64,000 bases of DNA from UBA4722 sp041690995. Lineage in GTDB: Bacteria > Pseudomonadota > Gammaproteobacteria > DSM-16500. The DNA is taken from positions 7,872-71,871 of the forward strand of contig JBEPVM010000003.1 in NCBI GenBank assembly GCA_041690995.1. Reading direction: 5' to 3'. Numbering within the stretch: position 1 is the stretch's first letter; each line of letters begins with the position of its first letter. The position numbers and the translations under genes were made by a program. The notes under the pieces are model-generated. The model did no database searches and was not told the origin of the DNA. It saw nothing but the letters and a program-made list of their open reading frames with translations. This document shows, one piece after another, positions 1 to 8,797 of the stretch.

Positions 1-2531
1 ACAACCATCTAAGAGTTTGATAATCTCTTCCAGATTTTTATCATTTGGTTCTTTACAGTATAATTTAACAGGAGATAGTATAAAACTAAGATATAGTAAT
101 CGCTTCTTTCTGACTGTCTCTAAAACGTCCGGAGGAAGAGGAGCATCATCCGAGATGTCTTTTTGTTCTTCCAGATAGGGCTGTATTATAGATAAAATAG
201 GTGCTATTTGTTCAGTGGCAAGACGTTGTTGTTTTTTCTTTTCTTTAGCTTCACGGATACGTTGTAAACTATCAAATGCGCCGCGTAAATAGGGTTCATC
301 TTCCTTATTAACAGATAACTGTGACAAGATTGTTTGTAATGCTCTGATATAGGGTGGCAGGACATGCTCGGATCTAACAATTTTTGGCACGGTGTCAGCC
401 ACAGTTTCCACCATAAAGACAAGATTCTCTCGAGTATATTGACTAGGATACTTTTGGCATTTTTCAGCTGCAATATAAATATGCAAAAGATCAAAAAGGT
501 CAGGCACGTCATTGTAGTATCCTTTTCCTAGTTCCAGGATGCTTTCTCTTGTTCTCTCAAGCGCGTCCTGTATGTTGGGAGACCGCTTTTTATTTTCATC
601 ACGTATGATTGCAAGAGCCTTCTCAACAGCCTTCTCCGCATTTTCGCCAAATCTTAATTGAATATAGCTTTTTACTGTGGCCTGTATAGTTTGAGCTGTC
701 TGTTTTGCTTGTTCATTTATTTCTTGTATTCCCTCTGACTCTTTTGATTCAATAGCCTCATGGGATTCTTCGGCTCGTGCTGCGTGTGGACTCTCTTTTA
801 CGATGCTTCTTTTCAAACGCTGAATAGCGGTGTTGAACTTTGAGAATTCTACTGATCCATTAGTAAGCGAAGATAGAGGGGTTGCCAGGGATATGGTCTT
901 TTGTCTCTTGGCCACCTCATAGATATATAAAAGATCACGTATTTGAGCTGCTTCCCTTTGAATTTCTAAATCTGAATGTTTTTTTGGATCACTCATGGAA
1001 GTCGCTTTTAATAGGGCTACTATTTTTTCTTCTACGATCCGTGCACCGGATTCGTAATGTTCTTTGTTAGCAATGAAAGGCATTTCTGCGCCCATGTCTT
1101 CAAGAATCTTAAAAAGATCATCTAGTATGAACCCGTCACTAAAAACAGTAGGATCGAAATCTTTGCCGAATTTTGATAAAACAAACTCCCTTATTTCATA
1201 TCCGATAGTTTCTACTTCAAAAGGTTTCTTTGTAGCAGGTACGGCACTAGCAGGTGAGAGTGCTTCTAATTTCCCAAGCGGTGTTGGTATTCCTGCTGTT
1301 TTGGCGATGTTGTGGATCGCAATGCGAAGCATAAGCGAGTCGTCACCTGCCTCCTGCTTGCGTGGTATATAGCTAGCAGCTTTCTTCAGTGCTGCAATAA
1401 TGTTTCCCTTATTGATTTCTTCTGATCGTGCCTTGTTTAGTAGTGCTTTCTCTAATATTTGAATAATATTTTTTCTATTTTGATTACTTTTCTTGCGGTC
1501 TATTATTCTTAGCATTTCAAGATTAGACTCCACTTCTTTTTTTAGAAGCGCATTGCTCCGTACATTTGCAATGATTAAGTCCACGTGATGGAGTAAGCGG
1601 CTCAGATTCTCCTTTTCTCCAGGCGTAATCAGTGGTGAGTTGCTTGATGCATCGAATATCTTTCGTAAAATTCTATTATAATCAGTGGTCATTACCTGAA
1701 TAGCGGCTTCTATGCTTTTGACAAGAGTTAAGTGGGTCGCTTCTTTATGGGTTCTCCAAACTTCTCGATCAATTTCCCCCCTATGTTCCTGAATTGCCGT
1801 CTCTATAGTTTTAATTGGCTATTGAAAGGCCCGCCAAAAAATTCTTTTTGCATATCCAATTTAACAGATAATTCTTTAGACATTTTTTCAATGTCTTCTT
1901 TATTGAATAGGGCGTTAGTGAGAGTATTGTTAAATACGGCAAGCATTTCTTCCAATAATACTAATCTTTCAGCTCTACCGTGATTTCTCACTTGTGTAAA
2001 CAATCCTCTGAAAGAAATGGGGTAGACCATATTGTCTTTTAGTGAAGTAGCAACGTGATTACGTATCCTTATTTGATAATCAAAATCGCTTTCTTCTGGT
2101 TTTTTTTCTTCAGGCGCTTCTTTTGGTAGATAAGACTGAAGTAAATCGGCTGGCTGCAGATTTGCTCGTTCTTGCTTGTCATAGCCGAGGGTTCTTCTAG
2201 CAGCGCTAAATTTTGCAGGCTCTTCGTACACCCATTTTTTTTCTGGTTCTTTTTCTTCGCTATTATATTTCCACGTGCGTGGCGATACTTTAAGTTCAGA
2301 TATTTCTTCTAGCTTTAATTCGAATTTTTCCTCTTTCTCTTCCTCTTGGGTTGCTGCTGCGCCTGCTTCAAGAAGAGGCTGTTGCTGTTTTTCTACTGCT
2401 GCTGCAGCTTCTTCTTTTTCTTCGAATTCATGTTGAGATGAAGTACTGCCATCTCCACTAGGAGTAGGAGGTGTGAAAGTTCTTGATCCTTGACTGTTTA
2501 GCGATCGCGACCCGCCTTCTGCTCTCATCAT
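1..2531 (-). pseudogene. large unrecognised protein, frameshifted and cut by the left edge
   Basis: I do not recognise this protein. The first segment (ATG at 2531, with GGGGAG about 7 bases upstream; a TTG at 2570 is also possible) has a Ser/Gly/Glu-rich low-complexity start (about residues 1-90) and then a helical, charged region, and stops at 1803-1805. Reading the minus strand in the next frame from about 1812 to base 1 gives an uninterrupted frame of some 600 codons with the same Lys/Glu-rich helical composition. Adding one A to the AAAA run at 1809-1812 joins both parts into one protein of more than 840 residues. There is no signal peptide or obvious membrane segment. Size, lack of recognisable domains and accessory setting would suit a secreted effector-like protein, but that is only a guess. 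It may be a pseudogene, a sequencing undercall or a slippage-dependent gene. Confidence 0.6.
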
Positions 2532-2614
2532 ATTGCTTCTCCCCGTTTCTCCACTATTAACACCTCTCAAGTCATAGCCTGAGTATAGATGCTTAGTATT
2601 TTTCTGCCTTTTAG

Positions 2615-2668
2615 CTATAATGTTTTGATAAATATTTTAAATTTACCTTATTTATCAAAACATTATAG
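2615..2668. repeat. AT-rich perfect inverted repeat, 20-bp arms
   Basis: Bases 2615-2634 and 2649-2668 are exact inverted copies (arm begins CTATAATGTTTTGATAAAT) around a 14-base loop. It lies between the end of idi and the start of the large minus-strand gene. No U-tract follows on either strand, so it is not a classic intrinsic terminator; it could be a transcript-end hairpin, an operator or a small repeat element. Confidence 0.5.
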
Positions 2669-2770
2669 ACTATCCTTCAACTATTACTTTGACTATTAGT
2701 TATCCAATTCGCGTGTTCTTGTAACATAATTATACATGCTAATGGCGTATAATGACACAAGATAATCATC

Positions 2771-3298
2771 TTAATGAATAGCTTTTTTATTAGATTTCAC
2801 TATATTTAACGCCTGTTTTAACCAGGGTGTAAATCGCTCAGGATTATCGGCTAATTCTTTTTCGAGTTCTGGGAGGGTAATCCAGCGATAAGCTAATATT
2901 TCCAATGAGTTAGGTATTATTTCTCGATGAAGTATTGTGCCGATGAGGATATGATCCACTTCATTTTCTGTTAACCCATTGCTAAAATGCGCAATATAAT
3001 GGAACCAGCCTACTGCTTGTAGAGAGACATCAAGCCCCATTTCTTCTTTAAGACGGCGTTGTCCTGCTTCAACAACTGTTTCCCCCACACGGGGATGGGA
3101 GCAGCAGGTGTTGGTCCAGAGTTCGGGTGAATGATATTTTTCTTTGGCGCGTTGCTGGAGCAGTAAATGATCACCCGAAAAGACAAAGACGGAAAAAGCA
3201 CGATGGCATAAGCCTTCACGGTGGGCTTGAAGTTTTTCAGCCGTGCCGATAGGGTTGTCATCTTCATCTACTAAAATGATATGTTCTGTTGCGGCCAT
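2771..3298 (-). CDS. idi: isopentenyl-diphosphate delta-isomerase, type 1
   Basis: Interconverts IPP and DMAPP, the step after the mevalonate pathway. The 175-residue product is a Nudix-fold type 1 isomerase: it has the catalytic-cysteine segment TNTCCSHPR, the GE..V.AG.RRL.EEMG Nudix-like helix, and the ENEVDHILIG stretch with metal-binding glutamates. The frame is open further upstream, but the family N-terminus begins at MAATEHIILVDEDD, so I start at 3298. It is divergent from mvaA across about 78 bases, which must hold promoters for both directions. Having idi beside the five mevalonate genes completes the supply of both isoprenoid precursors. Confidence 0.95.
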   Translation of the reverse strand: MAATEHIILVDEDDNPIGTAEKLQAHREGLCHRAFSVFVFSGDHLLLQQRAKEKYHSPELWTNTCCSHPRVGETVVEAGQRRLKEEMGLDVSLQAVGWFHYIAHFSNGLTENEVDHILIGTILHREIIPNSLEILAYRWITLPELEKELADNPERFTPWLKQALNIVKSNKKAIH

Positions 3299-3376
3299 TG
3301 GGTATGTTCCAGTAAAATGAGGCGCTTTTATACCATACCTGTCGTCTAATGAGAACCTAAATGGAAAGTGTGCTTT

Positions 3377-4471
3377 ATGAATTGGCAACGCAATAAACAG
3401 ATTGCAAGTATTCCCATGCAACGGGTGGGACCTGTAAAAATTAAGGGTGAGGTAAATGCCTTGCTTTCGATTCCTTTAGCCACTTTTGAAATGCCGCTTT
3501 GGGCATCCACTCATCGAGGTGCAAAAGTGTGTACAGCAGCAGGGGGTATTAGCGCGATGGTAGTGGATGAACGCATGACGCGTTCAGTCTTGCTGGAAGC
3601 GAATACTATTCAAGAGGCATACGAAGCGATTCTACACATCGTCAAACAGAAAGAAGAGATGCAACGGAGGGTGGTTGAAACGAGCCGTTATGCTCGCTTG
3701 CTGGATATTCATAGCCAACAGGTCGGCAATTTAATTTATTTGCGTTTTGAATTTAATACAGCCGATGCAGCAGGGCATAACATGGCGACACTCGCAAGTG
3801 ATTGTTTGCTGACGTGGATTTTATCGCATTATAAAAATTTAAACTATATTTCCATTTCAGGAAATTATTGTGCGGATAAAAAAGTCTCTGCGGTGAATGG
3901 TATTTTAGGCAGAGGGAAATATGTGATTGCGGAAGTGCTGATTTCATCTGATCTCTGCAAGCGTTTTTTAAAAACAACACCTGATAAAATAGTCCAGTTA
4001 AATATTAAGAAAAATTTAATAGGCAGTATAGTCGCAGGCAGCCTTCGAAGTGCGAATGCACATTTTGCCAATATGCTATTGGGTTTTTATTTAGCGACAG
4101 GGCAAGATGCCGCTAATATTGTTGAAGGGTCACAGGGAATAGTCCATGCTGAATTGCGCGGTGAAGATTTATATTTCACAGTGACCTTGCCGAATGTGAT
4201 TGTTGGCGCAGTGGGGAATGGCAAAACGCATGATTTTGTGCGGGATAATTTACAACAGTTAGGGTGTCTTGAAGAACGAGCGCCTGGCGAAAACGCACGG
4301 CGCCTGGCTATTATTGCAGCGTGTGCAGTATTATGCGGAGAATTATCTTTGCTGGCAGCGCAGACAAATCCCGGTGAGTTAATGAAAAGTCATTTGAAAT
4401 TGGAACGCTCCTCGGAAAATAAAGATAAAAATAAAGATAAAAACAAAGATGTCGGGAGTCAGAGTGCTTAA
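3377..4471 (+). CDS. mvaA: hydroxymethylglutaryl-CoA reductase
   Basis: Reduces HMG-CoA to mevalonate, the committed step of the pathway. The catalytic residues of the family can be placed: the Glu in PLATFEMPLWAS, the Lys in SGNYCADKKVSA, the Asp in ATGQDAAN and the C-terminal His in LMKSHLKLER. The GNYC.DKK..A.N...GRGK block resembles class I (eukaryotic/archaeal-type) reductases more than the Pseudomonas class II enzyme. No membrane anchor is present, so it should be cytosolic. The start at ATG 3377 has GGAAAG 9 bases upstream. The C-terminus ends in a slippage-prone KDKNKDKNKD repeat, and the gene overlaps the start of mvaS. Confidence 0.93.
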   Translation: MNWQRNKQIASIPMQRVGPVKIKGEVNALLSIPLATFEMPLWASTHRGAKVCTAAGGISAMVVDERMTRSVLLEANTIQEAYEAILHIVKQKEEMQRRVVETSRYARLLDIHSQQVGNLIYLRFEFNTADAAGHNMATLASDCLLTWILSHYKNLNYISISGNYCADKKVSAVNGILGRGKYVIAEVLISSDLCKRFLKTTPDKIVQLNIKKNLIGSIVAGSLRSANAHFANMLLGFYLATGQDAANIVEGSQGIVHAELRGEDLYFTVTLPNVIVGAVGNGKTHDFVRDNLQQLGCLEERAPGENARRLAIIAACAVLCGELSLLAAQTNPGELMKSHLKLERSSENKDKNKDKNKDVGSQSA

Positions 4472-5639
4472 AGTCGGTATTGATACACTTGCATTTTACA
4501 CATCACATTATAAGCTGGATTTAGCGCGTTTGGCTGAAGTGCGTGGCGTTGATCCTGATAAATATTTTATTGGATTAGGGCAATCTCAGATGGCGGTTCC
4601 ATCGCCGGATGAAGATATTGTGACGATGGCGGCTAACGCTGCGCGTGATGCATTACGTGATGTGGATTATTCTTCCATTGAAATGCTGTTATTTGCCACT
4701 GAATCAGGCATTGATCAATCAAAAGCAGCAGGTATTTATGTCCATGATTTAGTAGGTTTACCGCAGCGATGTCGCGTGATTGAATTAAAGCAGGCGTGTT
4801 ATAGCGCGACATTTGCATTACAGCTTGCACTGCCATTTCTACGACAATATCCTGATAAAAAAATATTGTTAATTGCCTCGGATATTGCACGTTATGGCTT
4901 AGGCGCACCCGGTGAATCATCACAAGGGTGTGGCGCTGTTGCAATGGTGCTATCTGCTCATCCACGTATTTTAGCGCTTGAACCTGAGTATGGTGTGGTG
5001 ACGGAAAATGTCATGGATTTTTGGCGACCCAATTATGCAGATGCTGCTTTTGTAGAGGGAAAATATTCCAGTAAGCTGTATTTAACAATGTTAGAAAAAA
5101 CATGGCATCAATATCACGTACTTAGTCAACGTGAGTTTAGTGAGCATGATTATTTTTGTTATCATGCCTCTGTGCCGCGACTGGTCGAGAAAGCACACCA
5201 CTATTTAGCGAAAATATGTCATAGAGATAAATTGCCTGAAGAAATTCTGCAGAAACAAGTGGGAGATTCGCTTGATTATGGCCGACAAATTGGTAATAGC
5301 TACACGGCTTCTTTATATGTTGGTTTAGTCTCACTTTTAGATTTGGCCCAAGAAGATTTAACGGATAAACGAATAGGATTTTATAGTTATGGTTCAGGGT
5401 GCGTTGCAGAATTTTTTAGTGGAGTTATTCAATCGGGTTATCAAAAAATGCTGAATACAACTTTACATCAGACATTATTGAGAGAGCGCACTGCATTGAC
5501 GTATCCTGAATATGAAGCATTTTATTCTTTTAAATATCCTCAAGATGGCAGCTTGTGTGAAATACCCCATCACAAAACAGGTGCGTTCCGTTTGGCGGCT
5601 ATTCGAGACCATCGACGAATTTACGAAAAAAACACATGA
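4464..5639 (+). CDS. mvaS: hydroxymethylglutaryl-CoA synthase
   Basis: Condenses acetyl-CoA with acetoacetyl-CoA to HMG-CoA. It is a thiolase-fold enzyme with the catalytic Glu in LLFATESGIDQSKA, the nucleophilic Cys in ELKQACYSAT, the catalytic His in YFCYHASVPRLVEKA and the GSGCVAEFFSG C-terminal glycine loop. GTG at 4464 is preferred: GGGAG lies just upstream and the protein then begins MLKVGIDTLAFYT, the usual family N-terminus; ATG 4449 in the same frame would add five residues. It overlaps mvaA by 8 bases, and its stop overlaps the mvk start (ATGA), so the genes are probably translationally coupled. Length, 391 residues, is normal for bacterial forms. Confidence 0.95.
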   Translation: MLKVGIDTLAFYTSHYKLDLARLAEVRGVDPDKYFIGLGQSQMAVPSPDEDIVTMAANAARDALRDVDYSSIEMLLFATESGIDQSKAAGIYVHDLVGLPQRCRVIELKQACYSATFALQLALPFLRQYPDKKILLIASDIARYGLGAPGESSQGCGAVAMVLSAHPRILALEPEYGVVTENVMDFWRPNYADAAFVEGKYSSKLYLTMLEKTWHQYHVLSQREFSEHDYFCYHASVPRLVEKAHHYLAKICHRDKLPEEILQKQVGDSLDYGRQIGNSYTASLYVGLVSLLDLAQEDLTDKRIGFYSYGSGCVAEFFSGVIQSGYQKMLNTTLHQTLLRERTALTYPEYEAFYSFKYPQDGSLCEIPHHKTGAFRLAAIRDHRRIYEKNT

Positions 5640-6664
5640 AAGTAATGGCCAAAACACAAAGTGTCGCACCTGGAAAATTAATATTGTCAGGCGAACATTC
5701 AGTGGTTTATGGAAATCCTGCATTAGTGATGGCGACCAATCGTTATGTGACGACCACCGTACAACCGCAAACAGCAGCGCAAATTACTTTTCATTTTCCT
5801 GATTTAAAAGGCGTGTGCAGTTTAACGTATGAAAAATTGATACAAGTCAAAAATCGTTTGAGGGAAGATTATCAGCGTTTTATAGAAAATCATTTAAGCA
5901 TTGGTGATGTATTGCAAGAACCCATTGAGCTGGCGCAATTTGTTTTGAGTTTGCTTTTAGAAGCCGCGGGAATCACATCATTGAAAAGAATGAATATTAA
6001 TATACAATCTGATATTCCTATGGGTTGTGGTATGGGTTCTTCAGCGGCTGCTATTTTAAGTATGCTATCTGCGATAGCGCATTATTTACAAATCTCGCTT
6101 TCTCCAGAATTATTTTTTAATTTAGCGCAGACAGCAGAAAATATTCAGCATGGGCATTCAAGCGGACTTGATTTAGTCAGCTCAATACGAGGTGGGTGTC
6201 TGTATGTCAAAAAAGATAATATTAGCCCACGCATACCCCCAGCATTGCCTTTATATATCATGAACACAGGGCAACCCCAAGTCACAACAGGTGATTGTGT
6301 CGCGGCTGTCGCGCCTTATTTTAATCAAACTGATATTGGTAATGATTTTGCTGCCGTGACAGATGCCATGGATCAAGCATTTCAACGCAATAAAATGCCT
6401 GATGTGATCATAGCCATTCGTGAAAATCATAAATTATTAAACACGATTGGGGTTGTGCCTCTGAAAGAACAACAGATGATTGCTGAGATAGAGCAAAAAG
6501 GGGGGGCGGCCAAAATTAGCGGCGCAGGCGCGGTCGCGGGAGACAAGGCGGGTATTGTGCTGATTGCCATAGAAGATGAAAACATCTTACAAAAAATTGC
6601 GAGATACTATCAACAAGTGATTATTCCTGTTCAATGTGAACCGCGAGGCGTGTATGTTAATTAA
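5636..6664 (+). CDS. mvk: mevalonate kinase (GHMP family)
   Basis: Phosphorylates mevalonate. GHMP motifs are in order: motif 1 SVAPGKLILSGEHSVVYGNP near the N-terminus, motif 2 with the ATP-binding loop PMGCGMGSSAAA around residue 130, a SSGLDLVSSIRGG segment carrying the catalytic Asp, and motif 3 GGAAKISGAGAVAGDKAG near the C-terminus. The GEHSVVYG form is typical of mevalonate kinases rather than phosphomevalonate kinases, which decides the assignment against its neighbour. The start at 5636 overlaps the mvaS stop; a start three codons later is possible. At 342 residues it is of normal size. Confidence 0.9.
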   Translation: MKVMAKTQSVAPGKLILSGEHSVVYGNPALVMATNRYVTTTVQPQTAAQITFHFPDLKGVCSLTYEKLIQVKNRLREDYQRFIENHLSIGDVLQEPIELAQFVLSLLLEAAGITSLKRMNINIQSDIPMGCGMGSSAAAILSMLSAIAHYLQISLSPELFFNLAQTAENIQHGHSSGLDLVSSIRGGCLYVKKDNISPRIPPALPLYIMNTGQPQVTTGDCVAAVAPYFNQTDIGNDFAAVTDAMDQAFQRNKMPDVIIAIRENHKLLNTIGVVPLKEQQMIAEIEQKGGAAKISGAGAVAGDKAGIVLIAIEDENILQKIARYYQQVIIPVQCEPRGVYVN

Positions 6665-7565
6665 AGCCTCAGCACCTGGCAGTCTGATGTTGCTGGGTGA
6701 ATATGCTGTATTGCAGGGTGGGCAGGCACTTGTGTGTGCGGTAGAGAAACGTATTTATGTCTCTCTAAAACCTCGGGTGGATGATCAAATAAAATTAATT
6801 TCAGATTTAGGTGAGTTAACTATTCCATTATCTCAACTTGAAATTATTCCACCTTTTCAATTTGTACTCGCAACGTTAAAAAAATATCGAAAATTGATTA
6901 AGCAAGGTTGCAATATTACAATTCAATCCGAATTTTCAGATAAAATAGGATTAGCATCCTCAGCGGCAGTCACAGTCGCAGTATTGGCCGCATTAACGGC
7001 CTGGTTAGAATTATCTTATTCACCTTTACAATTGATTCGAGAAGCACGCCACATTGTACAATCCGTGCAAGGTGTGGGATCAGGTGCAGATGTGGCTGCC
7101 TGTGTACTCGGTGGCATGGTAGCTTATCGAAAAAATCCCTTCATCGCAGAAAGAATAGAATGTTTTCATCCATTAACACTTGTTTATTCAGGATCTAAAA
7201 CACCTACCGTGATTGCGATTAACCAAGTCAACAAATATTTTTCTTCTAAATCTATACTGTTTAAACAATTATTACGTGCGATTACTATCTGCGCGCAGCA
7301 AGGCATCGCTGCGGTAAAAGCTGAAAATTTCACAGAATTAGGTCATCTCATGACGATTCAGCAAGGCTTAATGACAGCATTGAGCGTGAATACCCCTCAC
7401 TTACAGGCTATCATTGAAAAATTGATGATAGAGCCTGAGATTTTAGGCGCAAAAATTTCTGGTTCAGGATTAGGTGATTGTGTCGTGGGATTAGGTACTG
7501 CCAAAGATATAGAACAAATTCCTATTGCCATTGCCACACAAGGAGTACGCTGTGAAAAAATCTGA
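6654..7565 (+). CDS. phosphomevalonate kinase-like GHMP kinase
   Basis: A second GHMP kinase of 303 residues, with APGSLMLLGEYAVLQGGQAL as motif 1, the phosphate loop KIGLASSAAVTVA, a GVGSGADVAACVLGG segment and the C-terminal GAKISGSGLGDCVVG loop. GEYAVL and the SGADVAA block are usual in phosphomevalonate kinases, and this is the only step not covered by the neighbours, so 5-phosphomevalonate to 5-diphosphomevalonate is the likely reaction. ATG 6654 has GAGG five bases upstream and overlaps the end of mvk. A second mevalonate-kinase-type activity cannot be excluded from sequence alone. Confidence 0.82.
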   Translation: MLIKASAPGSLMLLGEYAVLQGGQALVCAVEKRIYVSLKPRVDDQIKLISDLGELTIPLSQLEIIPPFQFVLATLKKYRKLIKQGCNITIQSEFSDKIGLASSAAVTVAVLAALTAWLELSYSPLQLIREARHIVQSVQGVGSGADVAACVLGGMVAYRKNPFIAERIECFHPLTLVYSGSKTPTVIAINQVNKYFSSKSILFKQLLRAITICAQQGIAAVKAENFTELGHLMTIQQGLMTALSVNTPHLQAIIEKLMIEPEILGAKISGSGLGDCVVGLGTAKDIEQIPIAIATQGVRCEKI

Positions 7566-8547
7566 TATTGTTCATTTCATTTTAGGAGAACGTCTGCACT
7601 ATCCAGCAAGCTCTACACCAGTCAGTGCGTTCGCAGCGACTAATATTGCGTTATGCAAATATTGGGGGAAACGTGATTCAGAATTAAATTTACCCATGAC
7701 ATCCAGTTTATCTATTTCACTTGGCGATAAAGGTGCAACGACTGAGTTAAGTATTAATGACACACAAGATAAAGTGATAGTGAATAATAAGGAGGTTACT
7801 GGCGATTCAAGTTTTTATAAACGCTTAATCACATTTTTAGATTTATTTCGTAGCTCGCGAAAGATTTATTTTACTATAGTGATTCAAGTGAATATTCCCA
7901 TTGCTGCAGGGCTTGCGTCTTCCGCTTGCGGTTTTGCATCACTTGTACTTGCATTAAATCAATTATTTCATTGGGAATTAAGCGAAAAAGATTTATCTAT
8001 TCTAGCGCGCCTGGGCAGCGGCAGCGCTTCTCGTTCTATTCTATCGGGCTTTGTAGAATGGCATAAAGGAATAGAAACAGATGGCATGGATAGTTATGCG
8101 ACCGCACTCCCAGAAATATGGCCTGAATTATGCGTAGGATTATTAATTTTTAACAAACAAGAAAAAAGTATGAGTTCAAGAGAAGCGATGCAACGTACTG
8201 TCAATACCAGCGCACTGTATCCTGCCTGGCTTGATAAAGCCAGTCAAGATCTCATCGCTATTAAAAAAGCGATTCAAGAAAAAGATTTTTTACAATTAGG
8301 CAAAATCGCAGAATCAAATGCATTAACCATGCACGCATTGATGCTGTCCGCATGGCCACCCATCAGTTATTTTTTACCTGAAACTCTCATTGCCATGCAA
8401 AAAATTTGGGAGCTACGAAAACAAGGCATTCCTATTTATTTTACCCAGGACGCAGGGCCTCATTTGAAATTATTAGTATTACAAAAAGATAAGGCGGAGG
8501 TTCAATCCCATTTTCCTTCGGTTGAGTGGGTGCGGGTTTTTAAATAA
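7552..8547 (+). CDS. mvaD: diphosphomevalonate decarboxylase
   Basis: ATP-dependent decarboxylation of diphosphomevalonate to IPP, the last step of the pathway. Diagnostic are NIALCKYWGKRDSELNLP near the N-terminus, the substrate-positioning TSSLSISL, the phosphate loop AAGLASSACGFASL, RLGSGSASRSI and the C-terminal YFTQDAGPHLKLL. GTG 7552 is chosen as start because AAGGAG lies six bases upstream and the upstream extension has only an ATT at its end; it overlaps the preceding kinase by 14 bases. This is the last gene of the mvaA-mvaS-mvk-pmk-mvaD operon. Confidence 0.95.
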   Translation: MKKSDIVHFILGERLHYPASSTPVSAFAATNIALCKYWGKRDSELNLPMTSSLSISLGDKGATTELSINDTQDKVIVNNKEVTGDSSFYKRLITFLDLFRSSRKIYFTIVIQVNIPIAAGLASSACGFASLVLALNQLFHWELSEKDLSILARLGSGSASRSILSGFVEWHKGIETDGMDSYATALPEIWPELCVGLLIFNKQEKSMSSREAMQRTVNTSALYPAWLDKASQDLIAIKKAIQEKDFLQLGKIAESNALTMHALMLSAWPPISYFLPETLIAMQKIWELRKQGIPIYFTQDAGPHLKLLVLQKDKAEVQSHFPSVEWVRVFK

Positions 8548-8599
8548 CTTGGATATTGAATAAATATGAGCCATGCGATGTTGATTTTTAGTGATCCTT

Positions 8600-8628
8600 G
8601 CAAAATGGCAACTCCGATGCCATTTTGC
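8600..8628 (+). terminator. hairpin downstream of the mevalonate operon
   Basis: A perfect 11-bp stem (GCAAAATGGCA / TGCCATTTTGC) with a 7-base loop lies 52 bases after the mvaD stop. Only a short T-rich stretch follows, so it is a weak intrinsic terminator or a 3'-end stabilising hairpin. Confidence 0.45.
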
Positions 8629-8706
8629 GATTTATAAGGTGATGAACACCCTTGCGATATTTCATTTGTGATGCTATCGTTACCGCCTTCATTTGATTGA
8701 ATTTAT

Positions 8707-8781
8707 AGGCACGTAGCTCAGTGGTAGAGCACCACCTTGACATGGTGGTGGTCGGTGGTTCGATCCCACTCGTGCCTACCA
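8707..8781 (+). tRNA. tRNA-Val (anticodon GAC)
   Basis: The cloverleaf closes: acceptor AGGCACG pairs with CGTGCCT, followed by discriminator A and an encoded CCA. The anticodon stem CCACC/GGTGG holds loop TTGACAT with anticodon GAC (Val). The T-loop is TTCGATC. It sits immediately upstream of thrS. A minus-strand open frame covering this locus is an artefact of the tRNA sequence. Confidence 0.95.
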
Positions 8782-8797
8782 ATAGGTTTTGAAATCT

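Noticed and set aside
204..512. Minus-strand 102-codon frame and plus-strand frames at 882-1372 and 1732-1983
   Set aside because: They are shadows of the continuous minus-strand frame that runs from about 1803 to base 1.
8588..8782. Minus-strand open frame MVGTSGIEPPTTTMSRW...
   Set aside because: It is the antisense of tRNA-Val and its flank, a well-known false protein.
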